Below the pieces are notes generated by a model, which searched no databases, was not told the DNA's origin, and saw only the letters and a list, made by a program, of their open reading frames with translations. Shown here in pieces: positions 24,411-32,572 of a stretch of DNA of 64,000 bases. The DNA comes from CAZART01 sp964487555 (GTDB lineage Bacteria > Bacteroidota > Rhodothermia > Rhodothermales > VXPQ01). Where the stretch lies: assembly GCA_964487555.1 (NCBI GenBank), contig CAZART010000003.1, positions 53,717-117,716 of the forward strand, given 5' to 3'. Position 1 is the first letter of the stretch; each line of letters opens with the position of its first letter. A program made the position numbers and the translations under genes.

Positions 24411-27400
24411 TCACGCCGCCACGTGGTGCTCTTTCGGCCACGAATCGGCGGCTCCCAGATAAACGGTGAACGTCGAACCCTTACCGGGTGTGCTTTCGAC
24501 TTCGATGTGGCCATTCATCACCCTGACCAGGTGCCGGGCCACGGACAGGCCGAGTCCGCTCCCCTCATGGCTGCGGTCGAGGCCCTGCGATTCCTGCTTG
24601 AAGGCCTCGAATAATTCCGGCATAAACGACTCGCTGATCCCGACACCAGTGTCCCGCACGCTGAAGTAAACGTGAGGGCCACGCCGGCCGATGTCTACTC
24701 GGACGTTTCCTTCGTGGGTAAATTTGATGGCGTTTTCGACCAGCTTCTTCGCGACTTTTTCAACGGCATTCGCGTCGGCTTCTATGAGAATCGCCTCCCT
24801 AGCGCCCCCGGTATGTAGAACCAGCCCTTTCTTTTCCGCCACGGGAGCGAATTCGGCCGCAACCTTCGTGACGATCGCCGCCAGGTCAACCCGTTCTATC
24901 ATCAGATCCACCTCGTCGCCGCTCTCCAGTTCGGAAAGCTCCAGAATGGAGTCGAGGGTCCCCAGGAGCCGATCGGCGTTCTGGCTGATGTACCCGACGA
25001 ACTCGCTGTGCACGTCCGGCACCTCTTCTCGGAGTATGTGCGCATAGCCCATAATCGCGGTCAGGGGCGTCCTGATCTCGTGCGAGACGTTGCTCAGAAT
25101 GCTCGCCTTCAGTCGAGCCGACTCCTCGGCCCGATCTTTGGCCGTGATCAACTCGTTTTCATAGCGGATGCGCTCCTTCACGAAGACGTCGAGCTGCCGC
25201 TGCACCTCTTCCTCGAGATTCTGATTCAGCCTTTCCAACTCCTTCTTGCGATCCTGCAGTTCGTGCGTTCGCTCATCCACAATGCTGCTCAGCTCGCGCT
25301 GCCGGGCCTTCAGCTGCCTGGTACGCAAGCGGTAAGCGGCTGCCGTCGCCATCAGAAGAGTCAGTGCACACACGACAAAGAACCAGGCTGTCTCGTAGAT
25401 TCTGGGTTCGAGATAGAAGGAAACCGTCGCGTCGCGCTCGCTCCAGACACCGTCGCCATTCGCCGCCCGGACTCTGAACGTGTACTCCCCGGCCGGAAGG
25501 TTCGTGTAGAAGGCTTCGCGGCGGTTCCCTGCATCGACCCAGGCGTCGTCATACGGGTCGAGGCGAAACTGATACCGCACCTGATCACTCGATACAAAGC
25601 TGAGTCCGGAGTAGTGGAACTCGAATTTTCGGCTATCGGGCGACAGCGTACCCATTGAGCTTGTCTTGACCGATTCTCCGTTAATTAGAACCTGCTCCAA
25701 AACGATCGGCGGGGAGACGGGATTTTGGGAGATGGCCGATGGATCGATGACCGCCGCTCCTCGAAGCGTAGAAAACCAGAGGCGGCCGTCGCTGCCTTTT
25801 AGCGCCGCCGGCTGGGTGCCGCCGTTTGCTTCTCGACTGCGCAGGCCGTCGTGCTCATCATAAACGACGGTTGACAGCGTCATAATCTGCCCATCGTCGT
25901 AGGCGTCGAACTGTGCTTTCGCGATTCGCGAGATGCCTTTATTGCTTCCCAGCCACAGAGACCCGTGGTCATCTTCCAGAATCTGGATGATCGAATCGTC
26001 GAAGAGGCCTTCGGTAGTCCCATAACAGGTGGTCCGCCCATCCGTGAAGCGGCACAATCCGCCGCCCCAGGTTCCGATCCACAATATGCCTGCACCATCT
26101 TCGTACAGGGCGATCACAGGGTTGCTGATGTGCGGATTACCGACTCCGGACGTGTCGACGCGGTCCTGCCGAATGTGATTTAGACCATTCCACGTGCCGA
26201 TCCACAGGTCACCGGATTCGTCTTCCACGATGGACGTGATCGACTCGTCCATCAACCCGTCTTCCGTCGTGTAGAGGTCGGTTCTTCCGTCTTTGATCCG
26301 GTGCAGACCGGCGTCGGTGCCTACCCAGAGTACGCCGCGGCTGTCTTCGAAGATCGCGCGAACGAAATCGCTTGCCAGGCCCTCGGCGGTTCCTCTGCAT
26401 TGAAACCGGCCGCCACGAAGTTGGCAGAGTCCGACATCGTAGGTTCCAACCCAGAGCGTGCCGTTTCTATCTTGATGGAGCGAGAGGATGAATTTGCTCG
26501 GCAGCCCCTCGGCGCTCGTGTATTGTGTCATCCGGGCCTCGTGGAAGCGGTTGAGACCACCGGCCTCGGTTCCGATCCACACGGCGCCGTCCCGATCTTC
26601 GAAGACCGCGTATACGACATCGTCGGAGAGCCCCTCTTTCGTGCCGTACACGGCAAATTTGCCTTGCCGAAGCTGATTGAGGCCGCCTCCGTCCGTCCCG
26701 ATCCAGATGTTGCCCTCTCGGTCTTCGTGGAGGGCACGAACCTGCTGGTGACTCAGCCCGCTCTGACGATTGAATACCTGTAATCGCCCGTCACTGATGC
26801 GGCAAACACCGCTTTCCAGGGTCGCAATCCACAGGGTGCCGGCTCGGTCTTGAGTAAGATCCGTTACAATGCCCCCGCATTCGCTGTTGAGTTCCGGAAA
26901 GGTGAGAAAAACGCCGCCTCGAAGCCGTGTTACTCCGCGGTTGGTACCGATCCACAACGCACCCGCGGACGTTGCTTGCAGGGACCATACCTCGTCGCCC
27001 GGCAAACCGTCTGCTCCGGTGTAGCTTTCGATTTGACCATCACGAAGAGCGCTTAAACCGCCGTTTGTACCAATCCAAACCGTTCCTTCCCTGTCCTGAT
27101 CGATAGCGAGAACGACATCCCCGGCCAGGCCGTCGCGGATCGTGTAGTTTGTAAACGATCGCCCATCGTAACGACTGAGACCGCCGCCGACCGTTCCGAT
27201 CCAGATGTGGCCGTCCCGGTCTTCAAAGAGCGCGCGAACGCCGCCCGGCGGAAGGCCGTCGTCGGCCGAATAGACGACGAAGATGTCGTCTTCATAACGC
27301 GCGAGACCGCCTTGATCCATGCCCATCCACAATCCCCCCGATCTGTCCTCGAGAAGAACGTTGATGACATGGCTGGACAAATTGTCGACGCGGTGCTTGT

Positions 27401-27668
27401 CGTAGACCGTGAATCGCGATCCATCGAAACGAACCAGCCCTTCCTGGGTCCCCAGCCACAGGTAGCCGTCCCGTGTCTGTTGAAGTGCGAATACGGAGTT
27501 CTGCGGCAGCCCGTCCTCGACCTGCCAGGCCCGATAGACGTACTGCGTCGGTTCGAGCTCGGGATTCAGCACGGGTGCCTGCACCTCCTGTCCGGTCGCA
27601 TTGTGGCCCAACCACGTTGCGAACAGCATCACCAGGAGAGGTAAGCACAGCTTACTACGCATCTTCAT
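24411..27668 (-). CDS. Periplasmic two-propeller sensor histidine kinase (Reg_prop, Y_Y_Y)
   Basis: This 1085-residue kinase has a signal peptide (LPLLVMLFATWLG). About 14 Reg_prop blades follow, each with a LWIGT-type motif (such as HIWIGTVGGGL, ILWIGTWGGGL), consistent with two seven-bladed propellers. A Y_Y_Y domain (VRYQFRLDPYDDAWVDA, then YTFRVRAANGDGVW) and one transmembrane helix (AWFFVVCALTLLMATAAAY) lead to a coiled coil. HisKA (ILSNVSHEIRTPLTA) and HATPase (LVENAIKFTH, RDTGVGI, GSGLGLSVARHLV) domains complete it. Unlike SusR-type hybrid kinases, it lacks a receiver and an AraC output domain, so a separate regulator must exist elsewhere. The ligand may be a glycan, by analogy only. 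Confidence 0.93.
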   Translation of the reverse strand: MKMRSKLCLPLLVMLFATWLGHNATGQEVQAPVLNPELEPTQYVYRAWQVEDGLPQNSVFALQQTRDGYLWLGTQEGLVRFDGSRFTVYDKHRVDNLSSHVINVLLEDRSGGLWMGMDQGGLARYEDDIFVVYSADDGLPPGGVRALFEDRDGHIWIGTVGGGLSRYDGRSFTNYTIRDGLAGDVVLAIDQDREGTVWIGTNGGLSALRDGQIESYTGADGLPGDEVWSLQATSAGALWIGTNRGVTRLRGGVFLTFPELNSECGGIVTDLTQDRAGTLWIATLESGVCRISDGRLQVFNRQSGLSHQQVRALHEDREGNIWIGTDGGGLNQLRQGKFAVYGTKEGLSDDVVYAVFEDRDGAVWIGTEAGGLNRFHEARMTQYTSAEGLPSKFILSLHQDRNGTLWVGTYDVGLCQLRGGRFQCRGTAEGLASDFVRAIFEDSRGVLWVGTDAGLHRIKDGRTDLYTTEDGLMDESITSIVEDESGDLWIGTWNGLNHIRQDRVDTSGVGNPHISNPVIALYEDGAGILWIGTWGGGLCRFTDGRTTCYGTTEGLFDDSIIQILEDDHGSLWLGSNKGISRIAKAQFDAYDDGQIMTLSTVVYDEHDGLRSREANGGTQPAALKGSDGRLWFSTLRGAAVIDPSAISQNPVSPPIVLEQVLINGESVKTSSMGTLSPDSRKFEFHYSGLSFVSSDQVRYQFRLDPYDDAWVDAGNRREAFYTNLPAGEYTFRVRAANGDGVWSERDATVSFYLEPRIYETAWFFVVCALTLLMATAAAYRLRTRQLKARQRELSSIVDERTHELQDRKKELERLNQNLEEEVQRQLDVFVKERIRYENELITAKDRAEESARLKASILSNVSHEIRTPLTAIMGYAHILREEVPDVHSEFVGYISQNADRLLGTLDSILELSELESGDEVDLMIERVDLAAIVTKVAAEFAPVAEKKGLVLHTGGAREAILIEADANAVEKVAKKLVENAIKFTHEGNVRVDIGRRGPHVYFSVRDTGVGISESFMPELFEAFKQESQGLDRSHEGSGLGLSVARHLVRVMNGHIEVESTPGKGSTFTVYLGAADSWPKEHHVAA

Positions 27669-28046
27669 CCGTCCTTAAGCGGCCCTGTTGCAGTTCATGC
27701 AGCCTGTCCCGAGAGGCACCCCCCGCGCCAAAGACGCCGATTGCCGGCACGCACTCTGCGCGTCGAGCCGCCGCAAGGGTTTAGATGTGGATCATTCACC
27801 CTATGCATCGACCCGAACTCGATAAGCTTTAGAACAGAACCGATATGGAGCTCCGCCGTGACGTCAAATCGGCAGTATTACCCACGTGAATTGCGCATTT
27901 GTCCGCGCGAATTCGGCCCTTCTGCCGATTTAAAATGAGCCGGTATCCGCGATACCAGGAGTCCAGTCGTCCGTTTGGTGAATCGCCGTCAAGAAGGCTG
28001 CGATCCCGCCGACGATAACTAGTAATCGCCGTCAGGCACCGCACGC
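27669..28046. other. Divergent intergenic region, no gene seen
   Basis: Between the propeller kinase and the subtilase lipoprotein I find no open frame with a recognisable domain. Its length and divergent flanking genes suggest it holds promoters for both, but I cannot assign boxes. Confidence 0.4.
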
Positions 28047-29381
28047 ATGATTAGCAAGACAGTCCGCCGCGCCTTCTTCGCCCTTCCAGTCGCCATCGTC
28101 ACGGTGCTGTTCATGGGCTGTAGCGAATTGCCGACGGCCGGCGAAACAGCCTCCTCAGCGGAGGGTGACGTCGAGCTTCGAAATTTCCATCTGGTTGATC
28201 GCGCCACGGCGACGGCGCCCGGAAAGCGCCCCTCGGACGCGGAGATCAGTCTACTGGTCGGATTCAGCGACTCCAATGTCGATGCCATGAAGATCGTGCG
28301 CCGCTGGAAAATCGTGCGGAGATGGAAGATCGTTCGGCGGTGGAAAATCGTTCGGCGATGGGAGTCCGAGTCCCGGATTCCAGACCTGGCGATTACGATT
28401 CCGGCTGACAAGCTCGACAAGTTCCTCGTCTCCGTTCAGAAAAGTCACGAAGTAAGTTGGGTGGAACCGGATGTGAGGATCTCGAGCCCGGGTACGAAGG
28501 GTGAAGTGACTTCTGTCACCGGTCAGCACGTACCGTGGGGCATCGCCTCGACGGGCGCGGATCTCAGCTGGGCCGTCTCCGGCGACGGCGCGGATACGGA
28601 CGGTCCGGTGGACGTCGACATCTATTTGCTGGATACTGGGGCCTCAAATCCGGACCTCAACGTCGTGGAGTGCCTCGAATTATCGCCGCGCGGACTCGAT
28701 CCGTGTCGGACGTCCGACGATGTGAACGGCCACGGCACCGAAGTCATCGGCGCGGCCGCGGCCATGGACAACGAGCGGGGCATCGTGGGCGTGGCGCCGG
28801 GCGCGCGGATTCACGTCGTAAAGGTCCTGGACGAGCTTGGTCAGGCCGAATCCTCCGACATCATTTCCGCGATTGGCTTGCTCACCGAAAGGAAGCTCCG
28901 TAATCCGAATACGCCGATGGTCGTGAACATGAGCTTCGGTGTGGACGCCGAAACGACGCAATACATCGGCCTCGACGAAGCGGTGCGTGCGTCTGCGGCC
29001 ACGGGAATCGTCTACGTCGTCGCCGCAGGCAACAACGGGCGCGACGCCTCTACCTACTCGCCCTCCCACGTCGCCGAAGCGATCACGGTCGGCGCCTACA
29101 ACGAGCGCGATCAGATCGCCAGCTTCTCCAACTTCGGACCCGTCGTCGACTTGCTGGCGCCCGGCGAAGGGGTGGAGGCCCTCACGACCGGAGACCGACT
29201 CATCTACACGTCCGGAACCTCTGTTGCGGCCGGCTGGGTAAGCGGCGCCGCGGGTCTCTACCTTGCCAAACATCCGACAGCGTCGCCCGCCGACGTGCGC
29301 GACGCGCTCGTAGCATCGGCGAGGTCAGGCCTCGCGACCCGACGCTCGACGACCGATCAGAGTGTCTACGTAGCGGAATAG
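28047..29381 (+). CDS. Subtilisin-like (S8) protease lipoprotein with (KIVRRW)4 repeat
   Basis: This 444-residue protein has a lipoprotein signal (LPVAIVTVLFMGC, lipid Cys25) and a propeptide-like inhibitor I9-type region. The I9-like region begins at EISLLVGFSDS and ends at HEVSWVEPDVRI. Inside it, residues 82-105 are four perfect copies of KIVRRW. The catalytic domain shows the full triad: Asp in DIYLLDTGA, His in VNGHGTEVIGAAAA and Ser in YTSGTSVAAGWVSGAAGLY, plus the oxyanion Asn region VYVVAAGNNG. It should be an active surface-anchored protease. It carries no T9SS sorting domain. It stands alone. Confidence 0.92.
   Translation: MISKTVRRAFFALPVAIVTVLFMGCSELPTAGETASSAEGDVELRNFHLVDRATATAPGKRPSDAEISLLVGFSDSNVDAMKIVRRWKIVRRWKIVRRWKIVRRWESESRIPDLAITIPADKLDKFLVSVQKSHEVSWVEPDVRISSPGTKGEVTSVTGQHVPWGIASTGADLSWAVSGDGADTDGPVDVDIYLLDTGASNPDLNVVECLELSPRGLDPCRTSDDVNGHGTEVIGAAAAMDNERGIVGVAPGARIHVVKVLDELGQAESSDIISAIGLLTERKLRNPNTPMVVNMSFGVDAETTQYIGLDEAVRASAATGIVYVVAAGNNGRDASTYSPSHVAEAITVGAYNERDQIASFSNFGPVVDLLAPGEGVEALTTGDRLIYTSGTSVAAGWVSGAAGLYLAKHPTASPADVRDALVASARSGLATRRSTTDQSVYVAE
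28290..28361 (+). repeat. Four 18-bp coding repeats encoding KIVRRW
   Basis: Units start at 28290, 28308, 28326 and 28344 and are in frame. They read aagatcgtgcgccgctgg, aaaatcgtgcggagatgg, aagatcgttcggcggtgg and aaaatcgttcggcgatgg. Every difference among units is synonymous: Lys aag/aaa, Val gtg/gtt, first Arg cgc/cgg, second Arg cgc/aga/cgg/cga. The peptide is identical in all four. Confidence 0.97.
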
Positions 29382-29704
29382 CGCATTTCAGGGAAGATCT
29401 TGCCGGCATGGCGACTGATTGCTGGGACGCGCACCAGCCGCCCTTTCAAAATCAGGGCTCGAGGCGCAAACGAGATCGTATTTTCCTCACAATCTTTCCA
29501 CATTGGGTGATCCGTCCGTCGTCATGCTTTAGATTAGGGTCGAGCAGAAGGATTCTAATAAGAGGGCGGGCTCCACCATCAAACTTCTGGCATAGCTGCG
29601 GATGGCGCCGGGGCACGCCGTCTATGTTGATTTCCGTGTCGTCGGAGCGCCCTCGTCTATCCGAAAGTATGATTTCTTACGGGCAACGAGAGGATTAGAC
29701 CGGA
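29382..29704. other. Intergenic region, no gene seen
   Basis: This stretch between the subtilase lipoprotein and the unknown protein has short open frames only. Base composition around 29500-29600 is more AT-rich than the flanking genes, compatible with a promoter for the downstream gene. Confidence 0.35.
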
Positions 29705-30517
29705 ATGGCGACTCTTCACCTCGTCGAGCTAGGTAGGGCGAGTGGTTCCAATGAAGCCCAAGATGGACCGACGGCAGACGCCGTTCATTCGCTTCAACCG
29801 AATTCTCAAACGGAGCGCCTAGGTCTTGATACGGTACCCTCCGTTTCCCCCAGGCACGTCGAAACGGATTCAGCGTTTTTTTTCCGCAGGGTCTCTGTCG
29901 TTGAATCGATTGCCGCTCGGATCCTATCGCGCTACCGCCTTCCGATCGTTTGCGAAGTCGAGAAGCGGACCGGTCTGCAGTTGGCCGGCAGCATAGATTT
30001 CGGTGTTGCCTTTCAAGTAGCGGCCGAATACGTCCTTTTCAACGGACTGAACGACAACGAGCGGCCTCTCCTTCGGTTCGCGTTGGAGAATGAACTCTTC
30101 GGCGACGAAACCAGCGTGCTCGCCGCGATGCTCTGCGCGGCACCGTCACTCTATGAGGTCGTCGGTGCCGACAGCGGAGGCGACCTTGTCGTTCGGGACG
30201 TCACGCCCGCAGCCGGAGACCGACGTCCCCGGGAGATCAGCGTCCGTGTACGACCAGACCAATTGCTCGGCCCGGTCCCTACGGGCACGTACCGCACGGG
30301 CCGAATCCTTCGCTTTCCGGGGTTCGCGATGCCTGCGGGCCTTTTCCTGCCGCTGTCTTCGGTCGCCGCTCAGGCACTGACGCGCCGGCTCACGACCTAT
30401 TCGGGGGACAGCGATCACTGGTTTGGATCTCATCACAAGTATGAGACGGCGATTCATGAAAGCTGTATTCGCGCCTACGTGGAAGATCGGAAGCGGATTG
30501 TGACGTCATCGTCGTGA
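29705..30517 (+). CDS. Protein of unknown function
   Basis: This open frame of 270 residues has no domain that I recognise. Residues 1-60 are polar and probably disordered. A helical part follows (VVESIAARILSRYRLPIVCEVEKRTG, then AAEYVLFNGLNDNERPLLRFALENELF), and a region of PTGTYRTGRILRFPGFAMPAGLFLPLSS. It ends with SDHWFGSHHKYETAIHESCIRAYVEDRKR, which contains several His and one Cys. There is no signal peptide or transmembrane helix. An isolated plus-strand gene with no operon partner offers no hint. The reading frame and codon use look genuine. Confidence 0.6.
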   Translation: MATLHLVELGRASGSNEAQDGPTADAVHSLQPNSQTERLGLDTVPSVSPRHVETDSAFFFRRVSVVESIAARILSRYRLPIVCEVEKRTGLQLAGSIDFGVAFQVAAEYVLFNGLNDNERPLLRFALENELFGDETSVLAAMLCAAPSLYEVVGADSGGDLVVRDVTPAAGDRRPREISVRVRPDQLLGPVPTGTYRTGRILRFPGFAMPAGLFLPLSSVAAQALTRRLTTYSGDSDHWFGSHHKYETAIHESCIRAYVEDRKRIVTSSS

Positions 30518-30548
30518 TGGACCTTCGGTCGGTCTCTCGGTCGTCATT

Positions 30549-31526
30549 TCAACCCGTCAGCTGTTCTCCTTCTGCAAATTCCAGCAGCACCTTGACGGCG
30601 CCGTCATCCTTCGTGTGCGCCAGGTGAAAGGCGTCCCCGATATGTGCGAACGGCAGGCGATGAGAAATGAGCGCCGAGAGATCCACCCGCCGGCGCGAGG
30701 CAAGATCCAGCGCGAGGCGGAACGGCCAGTGATCCGGCTCGGACTGCGTATTCACAGAGAAGACGACGTGGTTTTGCTTTCGAAAAAATCGATCGGCTTC
30801 GAAATGGATCGCGGAGCGCTTCGGCACGCCGAAGAACACGACCGTTCCCTTTGACCGAACGAGATCGGCGCACAAGTTCATCGTCTCCGGCTTTCCCACG
30901 GCTTCGATCACGACATCGGCCATCGTCCCCTGCGTGGCGTGCCGAACCGCCTCGAAAGGATCCTCGCGATCAGGATTCGCGGCATGTGTTGCTCCCATCC
31001 GGCGGGCGGTTTCGAGGCGGTGATCGATCACATCGAGCCCAATCACCCTGTGTGCACCCATCTGCGCCAGCAACGTCGTAAAGAGCAGTCCGGCCGGCCC
31101 CTGCCCCACAACGGCAACGGACTTCCCGATCACATTGTCGAGCTTTTTCAGACAGTGAAGCACGGTGCCGAGCTGCTGGGCCATGAGGCCCTCCTCCGGC
31201 GTCAGATTCTCGGGCAGGGGGATGGCGTGCCGCTTGTCGACTGAAAGGTATTCTGAGAATCCATTGTCCTTCGGGGGGATGAGAAGCACGGGCGTATCGA
31301 CGTCTTCGGGAGTCGGCGCTGAGATGATCGTCCCCACGCATTCGTGTCCCGAATAGCCCGGCGCCAGAGGAAACCGCTTGTCAGGGCTGTCGTGAAGCAC
31401 GTGCAGGTCGCTTCCGCAGACCGCCGCATGCGTCATGCGAACGAGGATTCGATCGGACCGCTCAGCCGGCATCTCTGTGTCGACGATTTCGACGCGTCCG
31501 GATGAGGTATACTGGGCTGCTTTCAC
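30549..31526 (-). CDS. Zinc-type alcohol dehydrogenase family (MDR) protein
   Basis: I prefer the GTG at 31526 (325 residues), since MDR proteins normally begin KAAQYTSSGRVEI-like. An ATG at 31634 would add 36 residues lacking family similarity and leave no promoter space for the divergent lipid kinase. Catalytic-zinc ligands are visible in HAAVCGSDLHVLHD and YSGHECVG, and the Rossmann motif in VAVVGQGPAGLLFTTLLAQMGA. The four-cysteine structural zinc loop is missing: the stretch from TPVLLIPPKDNGFSEYLSV contains none. It probably oxidises an alcohol or polyol with NAD(P). The substrate is unknown. Confidence 0.88.
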   Translation of the reverse strand: MKAAQYTSSGRVEIVDTEMPAERSDRILVRMTHAAVCGSDLHVLHDSPDKRFPLAPGYSGHECVGTIISAPTPEDVDTPVLLIPPKDNGFSEYLSVDKRHAIPLPENLTPEEGLMAQQLGTVLHCLKKLDNVIGKSVAVVGQGPAGLLFTTLLAQMGAHRVIGLDVIDHRLETARRMGATHAANPDREDPFEAVRHATQGTMADVVIEAVGKPETMNLCADLVRSKGTVVFFGVPKRSAIHFEADRFFRKQNHVVFSVNTQSEPDHWPFRLALDLASRRRVDLSALISHRLPFAHIGDAFHLAHTKDDGAVKVLLEFAEGEQLTG

Positions 31527-31642
31527 TGCAAAGGATATGGAAGGTTGATGCCGATGAGTCCGCCCGAAGGTATCAAACAGCACGTTCTTTTCAGAGGCGC
31601 GTGTCGTTTCTTCTGTCATTGGTTTGAATGGCATGAGGATTT

Positions 31643-32548
31643 ATGGAAACCCACCGAATTCCCGCTTTCGCAAATCCGGCGGCCGGCGGCGCCGCTCAGG
31701 CGATCGAGGCCCTGCGCGCGGACGCGCGGTTCTCACTTCACGAAACGGCGCCCATGGCGCTTCAAGATGCCCTCAGGGAAACCCTTAAACAGGATCCTCC
31801 GACGATTGTCGTGGCGGGCGGCGACGGCACGATCTCGTCGGTGGCTTCCCTCGTGGTCGGCACGTCGACCGCCCTCTGCATCCTCCGGGCCGGAACCCTC
31901 AACCATTTTGCCCGACGCATCGGCGTGCCCGCCGATCCGCGTGAGGCGCTCGAGCTCGCACTCACGGGCGAGACGACGCGTGTCGACGTCGGATGGGTTA
32001 ACGATCGAATTTTCCTCAACACGTGCGTCATCGGGATGTATGTCCGGTATGTGAGCAAGCGCGAGCGACTCAAACCAAAAATCGGCTACGTCGCCTCGAG
32101 CTTCGCGGCGGGCGTGAGAACGCTCGCGGACTTTCGGCACCAACGTGTGGAGCTCGACATCGGGCGCCGCGGTCGGGCGCACGTGAGTGCGGTCCTCTTC
32201 GTCGGCGTCGGCGAGCGGGACTTCCGCGTCCCGATGATGGGCGAACCGAGAGACTCGGGGCGGCGCGGCCTTCATGTCGTCGTGGCGAAGCCCTTGAGCC
32301 GCGCGAGTCTCGCCATGATGATGATGCGAGCCGCCGTGCGCGGCATACGCCCTTGGCCGTCTGATGAGCACGTGGACAGCTTCGTCGTCGACAGCTTCCA
32401 GGTGGGGCTTCTCCGCCCGACCGAGCAGATTACGTTGGATGGTGAGATCGTCGAGCTCGCGGGCCGGCTCTCCTTTCGCCGCCAGGCATCGGCGCTTGCC
32501 GTGCGCGTGCCGCCGCCCGGCGAGGGCGCGCGAGATTCGAACACGTGA
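31643..32548 (+). CDS. Diacylglycerol kinase family lipid kinase
   Basis: This 301-residue protein has the DAGK catalytic signature: a start at FANPAAGG, then TIVVAGGDGTISSVAS (GGDGT nucleotide-binding loop) and ILRAGTLNHFARRIGVP. The C-terminal beta domain includes FVGVGERDFRVP, LHVVVAKPL and the typical LDGEIVEL. It would phosphorylate a lipid such as diacylglycerol or a sphingoid-like lipid. The N-terminus is slightly short, but the catalytic motifs are complete. It is divergent from the dehydrogenase gene and converges with the SPOR-barrel gene, 24 bp away. Confidence 0.92.
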   Translation: METHRIPAFANPAAGGAAQAIEALRADARFSLHETAPMALQDALRETLKQDPPTIVVAGGDGTISSVASLVVGTSTALCILRAGTLNHFARRIGVPADPREALELALTGETTRVDVGWVNDRIFLNTCVIGMYVRYVSKRERLKPKIGYVASSFAAGVRTLADFRHQRVELDIGRRGRAHVSAVLFVGVGERDFRVPMMGEPRDSGRRGLHVVVAKPLSRASLAMMMMRAAVRGIRPWPSDEHVDSFVVDSFQVGLLRPTEQITLDGEIVELAGRLSFRRQASALAVRVPPPGEGARDSNT

Positions 32549-32572
32549 TAGCGGAAGCGCGGCGCAGCATCT

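Noticed and set aside
25008..25658. Plus-strand open frame inside the propeller kinase
   Set aside because: It is an antisense shadow of a well-supported kinase gene.
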